Source of the DNA: Shinella pollutisoli
GTDB taxonomy: Bacteria; Pseudomonadota; Alphaproteobacteria; Rhizobiales; Rhizobiaceae
Reading direction: 5' to 3'
Length of the DNA stretch: 64,000 nt
Assembly: GCF_024609765.1 (NCBI RefSeq)
Contig: NZ_JANFDG010000027.1
Span: forward strand, 17,485-81,484
The notes below the pieces were generated by a model. It was given only the letters and a program-made list of their open reading frames with translations, was not told the DNA's origin and ran no database searches. Shown here one piece after another: positions 29,468 through 39,864 of this stretch (its first letter is position 1; every line of letters begins with the position of its first letter). The position numbers and the translations under genes are program-made.

Positions 29468-31894
29468 ATGAAATTCACGCTCTCCTGGCTGAAGGACCAT
29501 CTCGACACCGACGCCACGCTCGAAGAGATCTGTGCGCGCCTGACGGCGATCGGGCTCGAGGTGGAGGACGTCGACGACAAGGCGGCCTACAGGCCCTTCG
29601 TCATCGCCCGCGTCGTCTCCGCCGAGCAGCACCCGAACGCCGACAAGCTCAAGGTTCTGATGGTCGATACCGGCAAGGGCGACCCGGTGCAGGTCGTCTG
29701 CGGCGCGCCGAATGCGCGCGCCGGCCTCGTCGGCGCCTTCGTCTCCCCCGGCACCTTTGTGCCCGGCATCGGCGTGACGCTCGCCGTCGGCACCATCCGC
29801 GGCGTCGAGAGCCGCGGCATGATGTGCTCGGAGAAGGAACTGGAGATCTCCGACAATCACGACGGCATCATCGACCTGCCCGCGGATGCGCCGGTGGGGA
29901 CGAGCTTCGCCGCCTATGCCGGCCTCGACGACCCGGTCATCGAGATCAACCTGACGCCGAACCGGCCGGACTGCACCAGCATATACGGCATCGCCCGCGA
30001 CCTCGCCGCCTCCGGCCTCGGCACGCTGAAGGCCCCGAAGGCCCCCGCCTTCGCGGTCGAGGGCGACACGCCGGTCAAGGTGACGCTCGACCTTGGCGGC
30101 GACGATCATCTGTGCCCCGGCTTTGCGCTGCGCCTCGTGCGCGGCGTCAGGAATGGCCCGAGCCCGAAATGGATGCAGCAGCGGCTGCTCGCCATCGGCC
30201 TCCGGCCGATCAACGCGCTGGTCGACATCACCAACTACATGACCTTCGACCAGGGTCGGCCGCTGCACGTCTTCGACGCCGCAAAGGTGAAGGGCGACCT
30301 CGTCGTCCGCCGCGCGGCCGAGGGCGAGACGGTGCTGGCGCTCGACGGGCGCGAATACACGCTCACCCCCGCGAACGTCGTCATCGCCGACGACAGCGGC
30401 GTCGAATCGATCGGCGGCATCATGGGCGGCGAGCATTCCGGCTGCGACGAGACCACCACGGACGTGCTGATCGAATCGGCGCTGTGGGACCCGATGAACG
30501 TCGCCAGGACCGGCCGCGCGCATGGCATCATCACCGATGCGCGCTACCGCTTCGAGCGCGGCGTCGATCCGGAATACATGGTGCCGGGGCTGGAGCGCGC
30601 GACCGAACTGGTGCTGGAGCTGTGCGGCGGCACGCCGGCCGCGCTCGACGTGGTGGGCTACAAGGGCCACGCGCCGAAGGTCGTCGACTTCCCCTTCTCG
30701 GAGGTGAAGCGCCTGACGGGCCTCGACGTCTCGGCGGAGGAGAGCACCGACATCCTGACCCGGCTCGGCTTCTCGGTCTCCGGCTCGGGCGAACGTGTCT
30801 CCGTCGCCGTCCCCTCCTGGCGGCCGGACGTGGACGGCAAGGCCGACCTCGTCGAGGAGGTGATGCGCATCCACGGCGTCGACAACATCCGCCCGGCGCC
30901 GCTCGAAAGCCACGGCGCGGTGAACGGGCGCATCCTCACCACGCTGCAGATCCGCACGCGGCTCGCCAGGCGGGCGCTCGCCGCCCGGGGCATGCTGGAG
31001 GCCGTCACCTGGTCCTTCATCCCGAAGGCGCATGCCGAGCTCTTCGGCGGCGGCGCGCCGTCGCTCGCGCTGTCGAACCCGATCGCCGCCGACATGTCCG
31101 ACATGCGGCCCTCGCTGCTGCCGGGCCTGCTGTCCGCCGCCCAGCGCAATGCCGACAAGGGTTACGGCGACGTCGCGCTGTTCGAGGTCTCCGGCACCTA
31201 TGAGAGCGACCGGCCGGAAGGCCAGCGGCGCGTGGCCGGCGGCGTGCGCCGCGGCACCGCCGCGCTCGCGGGTGCCGGCCGCCTCTGGTCGAACGCCGCG
31301 AAGGGCGGCGGCAGGCCGGTCGACGTCTACGACGCCAAGGCCGACGCGCTTGCCGTGCTGGAAGCCTGCGGCCTGCCGATGGGCAATGTCCAGATCGAGC
31401 CGGGCGGCCCCGCCTGGTATCATCCGGGCCGCTCGGGCACGATCAGGATGGGGCCGAAGGTCGTGCTCGGCACGTTCGGCGAGTTCCATCCGAAGGCGCT
31501 CGCGGCCCTCGACGTCTCCGGCGCGCTCGCCGGCTTCGAGATCTATCTCGACGCCATGCCCGAGCCGAAGAAGAAGGCGACCCGCACCAAGCCGGCGCTC
31601 GACCTCTCGCCGTTCCAGGCAGTGCGCCGCGACTTCGCCTTCGTCGTCGACAAGACGGTGGAGGCGGGCGCCATCGTCCGCGCGGCGACCGGCGCCGACC
31701 GCAAGCTGATCACCGCCGTCAACGTCTTCGACGTCTTCGAGGGCGCCTCCCTCGGCGAGGGCAAGAAGTCCGTCGCCATCGAGGTCGTCATCCAGCCGAC
31801 CGACAAGACGCTGACCGACGAGGACTTCGAGGCCCTGACGGCACGGATCGTCGGCAACGTCGTCAAGACGACCGGCGGCACGCTGCGCGCCTGA
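29468..31894 (+). CDS. pheT: Phenylalanyl-tRNA synthetase beta subunit
   Basis: An 808-residue beta chain. It has an N-terminal [14 protein letters not shown], a tRNA-binding OB-fold (about 40-150, with [19 protein letters not shown] and VCGAPNAR), a B3/B4 editing domain (about 205-390, [20 protein letters not shown]), B5, the inactive catalytic-like core, and the C-terminal anticodon-binding FDX-ACB domain (from [17 protein letters not shown]). It edits mischarged Tyr-tRNA-Phe. SD gaggaaaag precedes the ATG. Separation from pheS by the DUF4160/DUF2442 pair is the oddity. A 13-bp perfect hairpin follows at 31900. Confidence 0.98.
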   Translation: MKFTLSWLKDHLDTDATLEEICARLTAIGLEVEDVDDKAAYRPFVIARVVSAEQHPNADKLKVLMVDTGKGDPVQVVCGAPNARAGLVGAFVSPGTFVPGIGVTLAVGTIRGVESRGMMCSEKELEISDNHDGIIDLPADAPVGTSFAAYAGLDDPVIEINLTPNRPDCTSIYGIARDLAASGLGTLKAPKAPAFAVEGDTPVKVTLDLGGDDHLCPGFALRLVRGVRNGPSPKWMQQRLLAIGLRPINALVDITNYMTFDQGRPLHVFDAAKVKGDLVVRRAAEGETVLALDGREYTLTPANVVIADDSGVESIGGIMGGEHSGCDETTTDVLIESALWDPMNVARTGRAHGIITDARYRFERGVDPEYMVPGLERATELVLELCGGTPAALDVVGYKGHAPKVVDFPFSEVKRLTGLDVSAEESTDILTRLGFSVSGSGERVSVAVPSWRPDVDGKADLVEEVMRIHGVDNIRPAPLESHGAVNGRILTTLQIRTRLARRALAARGMLEAVTWSFIPKAHAELFGGGAPSLALSNPIAADMSDMRPSLLPGLLSAAQRNADKGYGDVALFEVSGTYESDRPEGQRRVAGGVRRGTAALAGAGRLWSNAAKGGGRPVDVYDAKADALAVLEACGLPMGNVQIEPGGPAWYHPGRSGTIRMGPKVVLGTFGEFHPKALAALDVSGALAGFEIYLDAMPEPKKKATRTKPALDLSPFQAVRRDFAFVVDKTVEAGAIVRAATGADRKLITAVNVFDVFEGASLGEGKKSVAIEVVIQPTDKTLTDEDFEALTARIVGNVVKTTGGTLRA

Positions 31895-31899
31895 CCGCT

Positions 31900-31938
31900 C
31901 ATAATTCCCCGGAGCGCTTTCCGCCCCGGGGAATTATG
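31900..31938. terminator. Stem-loop after pheT
   Basis: A perfect 13-bp inverted repeat cataattccccgg/ccggggaattatg with a 13-nt loop lies 5 bp after the pheT stop. The stem base is A/T-rich on both strands, but there is no long T run. It is probably a terminator or 3' stabiliser, or a small palindromic repeat. Confidence 0.6.
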
Positions 31939-31975
31939 CTGTAGTCTCCGCCCCGCAAGAAACGGGGAGAACACC

Positions 31976-32965
31976 ATGCTGCGCTTCGGAATCCTGTCCA
32001 CGGCCAAGATCGGCCGCGAACTCGTCGTGCCCGCCATCCAGGACGCGGAGAACTGCGTCGTCACCGCCATCGCCAGCCGCGACCCCGCCCGCGCCCGCGC
32101 CATGGCCGACCGCTTCTCGGTGCCGCACGCCTTCGGCTCCTACGAGGAGATGCTCGCGTCCGACGTCATCGATGCCGTCTACATCCCGCTGCCGACCTCG
32201 CAGCATGTCGAATGGACGATCAAGGCGGCGGACGCCGGCAAGCACGTGCTCTGCGAGAAGCCGATCGCGCTCCATGCCGACGAGATCGGCGCGCTGATCG
32301 CGGCGCGCGACCGCAACGGGGTGCTGGTCTCCGAGGCCTTCATGGTCACCTACAGCCCGGTCTGGCGCAAGGTGCGCGCGCTTCTCGCCGAGGGCGCGAT
32401 CGGCAGGCTGCGCCACGTGCAGGGCGCCTTCACCTATTTCAACCGCGATCCCTCCAACATGCGCAACGTGCCGGAGCTCGGCGGCGGCGGTCTGCCGGAC
32501 ATCGGCGTCTACCCGACCATCACCACGCGCTTCGCCACCGGCCAGGAGCCGCTCCGCGTGCAGGCGAACACCGAGCGCGACCCGGAATTCGGCACCGACA
32601 TCTATTCGAGCGTGCGCGCCGACTTCGGCGGCTTCGAGCTCTCCTTCTACATCTCCACCCAGCTCGCCCACCGGCAGGTGATGGTGTTCCACGGCGACGA
32701 GGGCTTCATCGAGGTGAAGTCGCCCTTCAACGCCGACCGCTACGGCGCCGAGGAGATCGAGCTCGCCAACCAGAACCACGGCGAATCGCGCCATTTCCGC
32801 TTCCAGGACGCCCGGCAGTACCGTTGCGAGGTGGAGGCCTTCACCCGCGCGGCGCTGGGCGAGAACGAGGAGGTGGTGACGCTGGAGAGCTCGCTCGCCA
32901 ACCAGAAGCTGATCGACGCGATCTACCGCGCCAGCGACCGGGACGGCGGCTGGGAACCCGTCTGA
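31976..32965 (+). CDS. Gfo/Idh/MocA family oxidoreductase
   Basis: A 329-residue NAD(P)-dependent dehydrogenase. The N-terminal Rossmann fold begins [20 protein letters not shown] (a GxxxxxxIG-type loop); the family EKP motif is in [12 protein letters not shown] (about 94-105), and the catalytic domain has [13 protein letters not shown] (about 169-181). Members oxidise sugars, inositols or related polyols, or act as trans-1,2-dihydrodiol dehydrogenase-like enzymes. The exact substrate cannot be told. SD ggggaga precedes the ATG. It is a single gene after the pheT hairpin, tail-to-tail with gtrA (3 bp). Confidence 0.85.
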   Translation: MLRFGILSTAKIGRELVVPAIQDAENCVVTAIASRDPARARAMADRFSVPHAFGSYEEMLASDVIDAVYIPLPTSQHVEWTIKAADAGKHVLCEKPIALHADEIGALIAARDRNGVLVSEAFMVTYSPVWRKVRALLAEGAIGRLRHVQGAFTYFNRDPSNMRNVPELGGGGLPDIGVYPTITTRFATGQEPLRVQANTERDPEFGTDIYSSVRADFGGFELSFYISTQLAHRQVMVFHGDEGFIEVKSPFNADRYGAEEIELANQNHGESRHFRFQDARQYRCEVEAFTRAALGENEEVVTLESSLANQKLIDAIYRASDRDGGWEPV

Positions 32966-32968
32966 GGC

Positions 32969-33346
32969 TCAGGAGCGGCCGAAGACGAAGCGGGAATAGC
33001 CGACGAAGGACCAGGCCATGGCGGCAAGCGACGCCGCCGCCACGGCAAGGAGCGGCGAGAGACCCGGGAAGGCGAGCACCAGGGCGGAATAGAGCGCGTA
33101 GTTGAGGAGCGCGGCGCTGATGCCGACGCCGCCGTAGCGCGCGCCCTCGGCGGCGAGGCCGCGGCCGCTGCGGCCGAAGGTGAAGGTGCGGTTCGCCCAG
33201 AAGGTGAAGAGCATCGCGGCGGCGATGGCGACGACGCGGGCGGACAGCGGCCCGAGCGCCGTCAGCCGCAGGACGAGCCAGAGCACGCCGGCATCGACGA
33301 GGAAGCCCGCGCCGCCCGCGAGCGCGAAGGAGTAAACACGCCTCAT
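32969..33346 (-). CDS. GtrA-family membrane protein
   Basis: A 125-residue protein with four TM segments and the GtrA family layout: FALAGGAGFLVDAGVLWL at the N-terminus, the conserved FWANRTFTFGRSG between TM2 and TM3, and WSFVGYSRFVFG at the end. GtrA proteins are thought to flip undecaprenyl-phosphate sugars across the inner membrane for later transfer. The large membrane protein on the other side of the divergent gap looks like a GT-C transferase, which would use such lipid-linked sugars. The start overlaps the stop of a 26-codon upstream frame (ATGA). Confidence 0.85.
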   Translation of the reverse strand: MRRVYSFALAGGAGFLVDAGVLWLVLRLTALGPLSARVVAIAAAMLFTFWANRTFTFGRSGRGLAAEGARYGGVGISAALLNYALYSALVLAFPGLSPLLAVAAASLAAMAWSFVGYSRFVFGRS

Positions 33347-33423
33347 GCCGCGCCAGCCCGCATCCGGCCGTCGCGGAGCGGCGACGCGGCGCTGTCGATC
33401 TCCGCCGGCAGGGCGTCCGTCAT
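33343..33423 (-). CDS. 26-codon ORF coupled to gtrA
   Basis: A short minus-strand frame starts at 33423 with SD ggaga about 10 nt upstream, encodes 26 residues without recognisable features, and stops at TGA that overlaps the gtrA start as ATGA. It may couple translation to gtrA. A chance frame is equally possible. Confidence 0.25.
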   Translation of the reverse strand: MTDALPAEIDSAASPLRDGRMRAGAA

Positions 33424-33530
33424 GACGATGCGTTCTCCGTTCCGGCCCGTCGCCCGGGCCGGCGGCTTTACTATTTCTTGAGAAGGTTAAGGCTAGGTTT
33501 CGCGGAACGCATCGGGCCGAGGAGAGGGAC

Positions 33531-35357
33531 GTGGCGGAAACCGTGCCTGCAATGCTGCCGTTCCCGGCCGCGCCGACGGCAGCGGAAAGCGGGCCGACGC
33601 CGCGCGTGCTCGCCGCCTATTGCCTCGCCACCATCGGCCTCCTGCTCGCCTTCTCGCTGCCGTTCGCGGCCGATTATGTCGGCGCCGACAACGACGACAC
33701 GATGCGCCTCGTCATGGTGCGCGACCTGCTGGGCGGCCAGGGCTGGTTCGACACGACCCAGTACCGGCTCGGCCTTGCCGGCGGCACCTTCATGCACTGG
33801 TCCCGCCTCGTCGACCTGCCGATCGCCAACCTGATCGGCGTCTTCTCGCTCTTTACCGACCGGCTCCATGCCGAGGCGCTCGCACTCGCCGTCTGGCCGC
33901 CGCTCCTCGCCGTGCCGGTGCTCTCCGGCATGGGCCTTGCCGGCTTCCGCCTCGGCGGGACGGCCGCCATGCATGCGACACTGGTGCTGACGGCGATCCT
34001 CATCGTCTCGCTCAACCGCTTCCAGCCGGGCGCGATCGACCACCACAACGTCCAGCTCGCCCTCGTCGCGATCATCGCCGCCATGCTGCTCGACCCGCAG
34101 GTGCGGGCGCGCGACCATGCGGTCGCCGGTCTCGCCTCCGGCCTGGCGATCGCCGTCGGCGCCGAGACGACGCCGCTCGTCGCCGCCGTCTGCCTCGTCG
34201 TCGCGCTGCGCTGGGCCTGGCATGGCCGCGCCTTCCGCGATGCGGCCGCGGGCTTCGGCCTGGCGCTGGCCCTCACGACCACCGCCTGCTTCTTCCTCAC
34301 CGTCCCGCCCGCGCATTACGGGCAGGTGACCTGCGACAGCCTCTCCTACGGCTTCTACGCGCTTTCGACCTTCGGCGGCGGCCTGCTCTTCCTCGCCGCC
34401 TCGCTTGCCGGCGACCGGCCTTTCGCCGCGCGGATCGCGATCCTTTCGGGCGCGGGCGCGGTGCTCGCGACGGCGGTGCTCGTGGTGGCGCCGTCCTGCC
34501 TCGGCAACCCGCTCGACGCGCTCGATCCGCTGCTCGCCACCTTCTGGCTCTCCGGTGTCGTCGAGGCGCAGTCCTTCGTCCGGCAGATCCGGCACGACCC
34601 GGGATCGATCGGCGGCTTCTACGCGGCCGGCCTGCTGGCGCTTGGCGTCTGCCTCTGGCGCATCCGGCGGCGCGAAGCGGCCGAGGCGCACCTGGTGCTG
34701 CTGCTGCTCCTCGCCGTCTCCTTCGCCGTCACGCTGGTGCAGGTGCGCGGCTCCATCTTCGTCAACCTGCTTTCGGCCGTGCCCCTCGGCCTGCTCGTCG
34801 CCGACCTGCGCCGTGCCGCTAATGCCGATCCGGGGAACCTCAGGCGGGCGCTCGCCTTCTTCTGCCTGACGCTCGCCTCCGTGCCGCCCGCCTGGGCGCT
34901 CGCCGGCACGGTGCTGCCCGGCCGCTCGCAGCAGCTGCTGGAGGCGGGGCTCGCGGCCGCCGCGCCGCGCTCCTCCTGCATCGGCCCGGAGGCGATGGCG
35001 GCGCTTGCCGCCGAGCCCGCGGGCGTGGTCGCCGCCGCCTCCGACCTCGGCGCGCCGATCCTGCGCCACACCGCCCACCGGGTGTTGTCGGCCCCCTATC
35101 ACCGCAACCAGGGCGGCATGCTGACCGAGCTGCATATCGGCCTCTCCGACCCGCTCCAGGCCGAGGCCTTCCTGCGCGGCGCGGGCGTGACGCTCGTCGC
35201 CTTCTGCCGCACCGACGCGCAGACGCAGAGCCTTGCCGACGCCGAGCCCGGCGGGCTCTACGCCAGCCTCTTCAGGGGCATGGTGCCGGCCTATCTGGAA
35301 CCGGTTCCGGGCGCGCCGGAGGCGGCGCTGCGGCTCTACCGCGTGATGCCGGAATAG
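33531..35357 (+). CDS. GT-C/STT3-like polytopic membrane glycosyltransferase
   Basis: A 608-residue protein with about 11-12 TM segments and a C-terminal soluble domain of roughly 150 residues. The first periplasmic loop carries an acidic [10 protein letters not shown] motif (Asp53, Asp55, Asp56), followed by [13 protein letters not shown] second loop carries DHHNVQL (about 170-176). Both resemble the metal-binding loops of oligosaccharyltransferase STT3 and related GT-C enzymes, which use polyprenyl-linked sugars in the periplasm. The C-terminal part includes [18 protein letters not shown]. The start at 33531 is GTG, the first plausible codon after SD gagaggg. Its divergent neighbour is GtrA. 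Acceptor unknown. Confidence 0.6.
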   Translation: MAETVPAMLPFPAAPTAAESGPTPRVLAAYCLATIGLLLAFSLPFAADYVGADNDDTMRLVMVRDLLGGQGWFDTTQYRLGLAGGTFMHWSRLVDLPIANLIGVFSLFTDRLHAEALALAVWPPLLAVPVLSGMGLAGFRLGGTAAMHATLVLTAILIVSLNRFQPGAIDHHNVQLALVAIIAAMLLDPQVRARDHAVAGLASGLAIAVGAETTPLVAAVCLVVALRWAWHGRAFRDAAAGFGLALALTTTACFFLTVPPAHYGQVTCDSLSYGFYALSTFGGGLLFLAASLAGDRPFAARIAILSGAGAVLATAVLVVAPSCLGNPLDALDPLLATFWLSGVVEAQSFVRQIRHDPGSIGGFYAAGLLALGVCLWRIRRREAAEAHLVLLLLLAVSFAVTLVQVRGSIFVNLLSAVPLGLLVADLRRAANADPGNLRRALAFFCLTLASVPPAWALAGTVLPGRSQQLLEAGLAAAAPRSSCIGPEAMAALAAEPAGVVAAASDLGAPILRHTAHRVLSAPYHRNQGGMLTELHIGLSDPLQAEAFLRGAGVTLVAFCRTDAQTQSLADAEPGGLYASLFRGMVPAYLEPVPGAPEAALRLYRVMPE

Positions 35358-35557
35358 GCGCGCACGGCGGCATGGAGGCAGGCGGCCAAGAGGCCGGCAT
35401 TGAAGCCGAGGCCGGCCGCAAGCAGCCGGGAGAACGGCAGCGGCGCGCCCGCCGCGACGAAGGCGGCGAGGACGAGGCCCGCGACCGCAAGGCAGGCCGC
35501 GGCCGACCGCAGCGCCAGACTTGCGGCACCGAGCACGAAGGCGGTCAGGAACAGCAT
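35336..35557 (-). CDS. Small hydrophobic membrane protein
   Basis: A 73-residue, very hydrophobic protein with two to three TM segments ([52 protein letters not shown]). The start at 35557 has SD gggaga 7-8 nt upstream. It overlaps the 3' end of the GT-C gene by 22 bp tail-to-tail and diverges from xseA. I do not recognise a family; similar small ORFs opposite xseA occur in rhizobia as far as I recall. Function unknown. Confidence 0.6.
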   Translation of the reverse strand: MLFLTAFVLGAASLALRSAAACLAVAGLVLAAFVAAGAPLPFSRLLAAGLGFNAGLLAACLHAAVRAYSGITR

Positions 35558-35713
35558 CGCGGCATCTCCCGTCGCGAACCGCGCCGGATGGCGTCGAGTA
35601 CGATGCGCGAGTGTCGGCGCGCGAGCCTGCCCGAGGCTGGCGGCGCGCAGAGGACTGGGGACGTCCCCCGTCCGGCCCTGTCTTCCGCCGCCAAAGGCAT
35701 TAGACTTCGCCGC

Positions 35714-37294
35714 ATGAGCTTCTTTTCCGACAGTGATTCGCAGAGCAACCTCGCCGAATATTCGGTGTCGGAGCTTTCCGGCTCCATCAAGCGCACGATC
35801 GAGCAGGCGTTCGACCAGGTGCGCGTGCGCGGCGAGGTCTCCGGCTATCGCGGCCCGCATTCCTCGGGCCACGCCTATTTCTGCCTGAAGGACGACCGCG
35901 CCCGCATCGACGCGGTGATCTGGAAGGGCAATTTCTCGCGGCTGCGCTTCAAGCCGGAGGAGGGCATGGAGGTGATCGCGACCGGCCGCGTCACCACCTT
36001 CCCGGGCTCGTCGAAATACCAGATCGTCATCGAGACGCTGGAGCCGGCGGGCGCCGGCGCGCTGATGGCGCTCCTGGACGAACGCCGCCGCAAGCTCGCC
36101 GCCGAGGGCCTGTTCGACGCGGAGCGCAAGAAGCCGCTGCCCTTCCTGCCGAAGGTGATCGGCGTCGTCACCTCGCCGACCGGCGCCGTCATCCGCGACA
36201 TCCTCCACCGCATCGCCGACCGCTTCCCGGTCCACGTCGTCGTCTGGCCGGTCAAGGTGCAGGGCGAGGGCTCGGGGGCGGAGGTGGCGGCGGCGATCGA
36301 GGGGTTCAACGCGCTTCCTCCCGGCGGCGCGGTCACGCGACCGGACGTGCTGATCGTCGCGCGCGGCGGCGGCAGCCTGGAGGATCTCTGGAGCTTCAAC
36401 GACGAGATCGTCGTGCGCGCGGCGGCGGCCTCGGAAATCCCGCTCATCTCGGCCGTCGGGCACGAGACCGACTGGACGCTGATCGACCACGCCGCCGATC
36501 GCCGCGCGCCGACCCCGACGGGAGCGGCCGAGATGGCCGTGCCGGTGAAGGCCGACCTCGACGCGGCGATCGCCTCGCTCGCCGCACGCCTCGGCGGCGC
36601 GATGACGCGGCAGATGGAGAACCGGCGGCAGGGAGTGCGGGCGCTTTCCCGCGCCATCCCCTCGCTCGACCAGCTGCTCGCGCTGCCGCGCCGCCGCTTC
36701 GACGAGGCCGCCGCCCGGCTCGGGCGCGGGCTGGAGATGAACACGGTCAACAAGCGGCGCGCCTTCGAGAGGACGGCGGCGCACCTGCGGCCCGACATGC
36801 TGCTTGCCCGCCTCGCCGAGCGGCGCCAGCGCGTCGCCGAGCGGGCGGACCGGGCCGAGCGGGTGATGGAGCGCCGGCTCGACCGGTCGCGGGCGCAGGT
36901 CGCCGCCCTCGACGTGTCGCTGCGGGCGATGCCCGCGCGCATCGCCGTCCAGACCGGCCGGCTGCGCGAGCGCCTGTCCGGCCTTGCGCTCAGAGCCGAA
37001 AGCGCGCTCGCCGGCACGCTCGGCCGCCGCCGGGCACTCCTGCAGGCGCAGGGCCGCATGCTCGAATCGCTCTCCTACCGCAACGTGCTCGGACGCGGCT
37101 ACGCGCTGGTGCGCGACGAGGAAGGCCATCCGGTGAAGGGGGCTGCGGAGCTCGGTCCCGGCCGGGCGATCGCCATCGAATTCGCCGACGGCACGGTCGA
37201 CGCCGTCACGGGCGGCGGCGGCGCGCCGCCGCGACGCAAGCCCGCGAAACCGCAGGAAGGGGACCCGCCGCCGCGGCAGGGCTCGCTCTTCTGA
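35714..37294 (+). CDS. xseA: Exodeoxyribonuclease VII large subunit
   Basis: A 526-residue XseA. The N-terminal OB-fold binds ssDNA ([21 protein letters not shown], about 36-56), the catalytic core has [32 protein letters not shown] and [23 protein letters not shown] (quoted in part: [14 protein letters not shown]), and a long Arg-rich coiled-coil (about 290-440) binds the small subunit XseB. It degrades single-stranded DNA in repair. Start 35714 ([10 protein letters not shown]) is the family start; a longer upstream frame reads antisense to the small membrane gene. A Lys/Pro/Gly-rich tail ends the protein. xseB is not in this window. Confidence 0.95.
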   Translation: MSFFSDSDSQSNLAEYSVSELSGSIKRTIEQAFDQVRVRGEVSGYRGPHSSGHAYFCLKDDRARIDAVIWKGNFSRLRFKPEEGMEVIATGRVTTFPGSSKYQIVIETLEPAGAGALMALLDERRRKLAAEGLFDAERKKPLPFLPKVIGVVTSPTGAVIRDILHRIADRFPVHVVVWPVKVQGEGSGAEVAAAIEGFNALPPGGAVTRPDVLIVARGGGSLEDLWSFNDEIVVRAAAASEIPLISAVGHETDWTLIDHAADRRAPTPTGAAEMAVPVKADLDAAIASLAARLGGAMTRQMENRRQGVRALSRAIPSLDQLLALPRRRFDEAAARLGRGLEMNTVNKRRAFERTAAHLRPDMLLARLAERRQRVAERADRAERVMERRLDRSRAQVAALDVSLRAMPARIAVQTGRLRERLSGLALRAESALAGTLGRRRALLQAQGRMLESLSYRNVLGRGYALVRDEEGHPVKGAAELGPGRAIAIEFADGTVDAVTGGGGAPPRRKPAKPQEGDPPPRQGSLF

Positions 37295-37297
37295 GCC

Positions 37298-38086
37298 CTA
37301 TTCCGAGCCGCGGGCGGCGCGGCGGTGGGCCGCGTCGAGGCCGCGGAAGACGGCATGGGCGATGTCCGCCTCCATCATCGCCGCGAGGCCGGAGGCGGTC
37401 GTGCCGCGATATTCCATGAAGAGATCGACGATGTCGGCCGGCGTCTGCCGCAGGGTGGCGATCTGGGTCGCCGCGCCCAGGAAGAGCTGGCGCACGGCGA
37501 TGTCGGCCGTCTCCGGGTCGATGCCGGCCTCGACCGCATGGCGGATCATCGCATCGGCGAAGAGCGCGGGAAAGGCCGGGCCGGAGCCGGTGAGCGCGGT
37601 GAAGTAGTCGAGCTCCTCCTCGCTGAGGACATAGTGCGCCCGGCCGGAGGCCGAGAAGAAGGTCTCGGCGAAGTCGGCCTCCTCCTCGCGCACGTTGTCG
37701 GTCGTAAACCACGGGGTGAAGGACTGCCGCTGCTCGGCGCAGGCGTTCGGCATGGCCCGCACGATGCGGCGCGCGCCGAAGCGGTCGGCGATCTCCCCGG
37801 CGCTGACGCCGGCCATGACGGAGATCACCAGGCGGCCGCGCAGGTCGAGCTCGATCTCGTCGAGGTCCGTCGGGCGGACGGAGAGCATCACGATATCGGC
37901 GGCGTCGGCGAGCACCCGGTTGTCGGTCGTCATGTGCACGCCGGGCCAGGCCTCGAAGCCGGAGATCGCACCGGAACGCGAGGAGAGGACGAGGTCCTCC
38001 GGCTTGACGATGCCGTCGGCGAGCACCGGACGCAGCAGGGCGCTGGCAAGCCAGCCGCCCCCGCCGATGACGCCGAGCATCGTCAT
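37298..38086 (-). CDS. proC: Pyrroline-5-carboxylate reductase family
   Basis: A 262-residue NAD(P)H-dependent reductase making proline from pyrroline-5-carboxylate, or a close paralogue. The Rossmann loop is GVIGGGGWLASAL (5-17); SVRPTDLDEI and VMAGVS lie mid-domain; the C-terminal dimer domain shows ALTGSGPAFPALFADAM (about 175-191), the ProC signature. The start at 38086 is preferred because GGAGG lies 9 nt upstream; it overlaps the aminopeptidase stop as ATGA. It is the last gene of a five-gene minus-strand amino-acid operon. Sequence is somewhat divergent from housekeeping ProC, so a second copy elsewhere is possible. Confidence 0.82.
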   Translation of the reverse strand: MTMLGVIGGGGWLASALLRPVLADGIVKPEDLVLSSRSGAISGFEAWPGVHMTTDNRVLADAADIVMLSVRPTDLDEIELDLRGRLVISVMAGVSAGEIADRFGARRIVRAMPNACAEQRQSFTPWFTTDNVREEEADFAETFFSASGRAHYVLSEEELDYFTALTGSGPAFPALFADAMIRHAVEAGIDPETADIAVRQLFLGAATQIATLRQTPADIVDLFMEYRGTTASGLAAMMEADIAHAVFRGLDAAHRRAARGSE

Positions 38087-39324
38087 GTCCATTCGCCTCC
38101 GCGCATGACGGGGACGCGGCCGCCGTCGGCGGCGAGCCCGTTGATGTCCACCTTGTCGGAGCCGATCATCCAGTCGATGTGGATCAGGCTCTCGTTGCCG
38201 CCCTGGGCGCGGATCTGCTCGGGCGTCAAGGTCGCGCCGTCGAGGAAGCACTTGGAATAGCACTGGCCGAGCGCGATGTGGCAGGAGGCGTTCTCATCGA
38301 ACAGCGTGTTGTAGAAGAGGATGCCGCTCGCCGAGATCGGCGAGGAATGCGGCACCAGCGCCACCTCGCCGAGCCGGCGGGCGCCCTCGTCGGTGTCGAG
38401 CACCTTGGTAAGCACCGCCTCGCCCTTCGAGGCCTTCGCCTCGACGATGCGGCCGCCCTCGAAGCGCACGCGGATGTCGTCGATCAGCGTGCCCTGGTGG
38501 GAGAGCGGCTTGGTGGAGGAGACGTGGCCTTCGACGCGCAGCGCATGCGGCGTGGTGAAGACCTCCTCGGTCGGGATGTTCGGGTTGCAGGTGATGCCGT
38601 TCTTCGCCGTCGAGGCGCCGCCGTGCCATTCGTGGCCGTCGGCGAGCCCGACCGTCAGGTCCGTGCCGGGTCCGGTGAAGTGCAGCGCCGCGAAGCGCCG
38701 GCCGTTCAGCCAAGCGGAGCGCTTGGCAAGACCGGCATTGTGCGCGGCCCAGGCCGCCACCGGGTCGGCGACGTCGACGCGCGAGGCGGCGAAGATGGCG
38801 TCGGCGAGTTTTTCGACCGCCACCTCCTCCGGATCGTCGGGGAAGACCTGCTTCGCCCAGGACGGGTTCGGATAGGAGACGATGTTCCAGTTGATGTCGA
38901 AATTGGCGATCTTCTCCAGCGCCGGCTTGTAGGCGGTCGAGTTCGCCTTGTTGGCGCGGGCGACCTTTGCCGGGTCCTCGCCGGAAAGCAGCATCGGGTT
39001 GTCGCCGGCGATCGCCAGGCGCGCAGCACCCGCGGCATAGGCCTTGGCCATGCCCTCGTAGAGCCAGTCGGTCGCCCGGTCGAAGCTCTCGTCGGGCGCG
39101 TGGCGGTAGCGCGCGAGCGTCGCCTCCTCGTCGGAATAGAAGGTGCTGACGAGGCCGGCGCCGGCGATATAGGCATGCTTGGTGATGAGCCGGGCGAGCG
39201 GAAGGGCTGCGACCGGCGCGGTCATGACGAGGTCCTGCCCCTTCTGCAGCTGCAGGCCGACGCGCACGGCGACCTCGGCGAGCTTTTCGAGTTTCTGGGG
39301 ATCGACGGGAGAGTTCATGAGCAT
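38083..39324 (-). CDS. M29 family aminopeptidase (thermophilic aminopeptidase T-like)
   Basis: A 413-residue M29 metallo-aminopeptidase. Family marks include the N-terminal AEVAVRVGLQLQKGQDLVM and the metal-site residues in the C-terminal half: GHEWHGG, NIPTEEVFTTPHA, SHQGTLIDDI, LGEVALVPHSSPIS, ILFYNTLFDENASCHIALG and HIDWMIGS. The Glu and His residues in these blocks bind two metals. It removes N-terminal amino acids from peptides in the cytosol. The start at 39324 has aaagg 8 nt upstream; a second Met two codons later is possible. It lies between ybaK and proC in one operon. Confidence 0.92.
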   Translation of the reverse strand: MLMNSPVDPQKLEKLAEVAVRVGLQLQKGQDLVMTAPVAALPLARLITKHAYIAGAGLVSTFYSDEEATLARYRHAPDESFDRATDWLYEGMAKAYAAGAARLAIAGDNPMLLSGEDPAKVARANKANSTAYKPALEKIANFDINWNIVSYPNPSWAKQVFPDDPEEVAVEKLADAIFAASRVDVADPVAAWAAHNAGLAKRSAWLNGRRFAALHFTGPGTDLTVGLADGHEWHGGASTAKNGITCNPNIPTEEVFTTPHALRVEGHVSSTKPLSHQGTLIDDIRVRFEGGRIVEAKASKGEAVLTKVLDTDEGARRLGEVALVPHSSPISASGILFYNTLFDENASCHIALGQCYSKCFLDGATLTPEQIRAQGGNESLIHIDWMIGSDKVDINGLAADGGRVPVMRGGEWT

Positions 39325-39387
39325 GCCTGCCTTTGATTTCGGGACGGGGGAAATCTAGAGCGCTTTGCCGCCGATGAGAAGGCGCTT

Positions 39388-39861
39388 TCAGGCGACGACG
39401 GACGCGGCCACGGCCTTCAGCGCGGCAAGGGCCGCGCGCGGCGAGAGCCTGACCTGCAGGCCGCGCTGGCCGCCGTTCAGGTAGACGAGATCGTGGGCGA
39501 GCGCCGCCGCCTCGATCGCCGTCGGCACCGCCTTCCTCTGGCCGAACGGGCTGATGCCGCCGACATGGTAGCCGGTGAGCCGCTCGGCGTCGGCGGGCTT
39601 CATCATGCCGGCCGACTTGCCCCCGAAGGCGCTCGCGAGCTTCTTCATGCTCACCTCGCGGTCCGACGGCACGACGACGCAGACCGGCCTGCCGTCCACC
39701 TCCGCCATCAGCGTCTTCAGGACGCGCGCCGGGTCCTCGCCGATCGCCTCGGCGGCCTGGAGGCCGACCCGGTCGGCGTTCGGATCGTAGTCGTAGGCGT
39801 GGACGGTGAAGGCGACGCCGGCCTTCGTCAGCGCCTGGGTGGCGCGCGTGGTCCTCGACAT
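39388..39861 (-). CDS. ybaK: YbaK/EbsC-type Cys-tRNA(Pro) deacylase
   Basis: A 157-residue trans-editing protein of the YbaK type. It shows AFTVHAYDYDPNADRVGLQA at the N-terminus, the conserved Lys in VLKTLMAEVDG (about 44-54), and the active loop MMKPADAERLTGYHVGGISPFGQ (quoted in part: GYHVGGISPFGQ). It hydrolyses Cys-tRNA-Pro made in error by ProRS, and probably other mischarged tRNAs. Its start lies 3 bp after the stop of the ArsC-like gene, so both are translated from one message. The protein is cytosolic and of normal length. Confidence 0.9.
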   Translation of the reverse strand: MSRTTRATQALTKAGVAFTVHAYDYDPNADRVGLQAAEAIGEDPARVLKTLMAEVDGRPVCVVVPSDREVSMKKLASAFGGKSAGMMKPADAERLTGYHVGGISPFGQRKAVPTAIEAAALAHDLVYLNGGQRGLQVRLSPRAALAALKAVAASVVA

Positions 39862-39864
39862 GGC

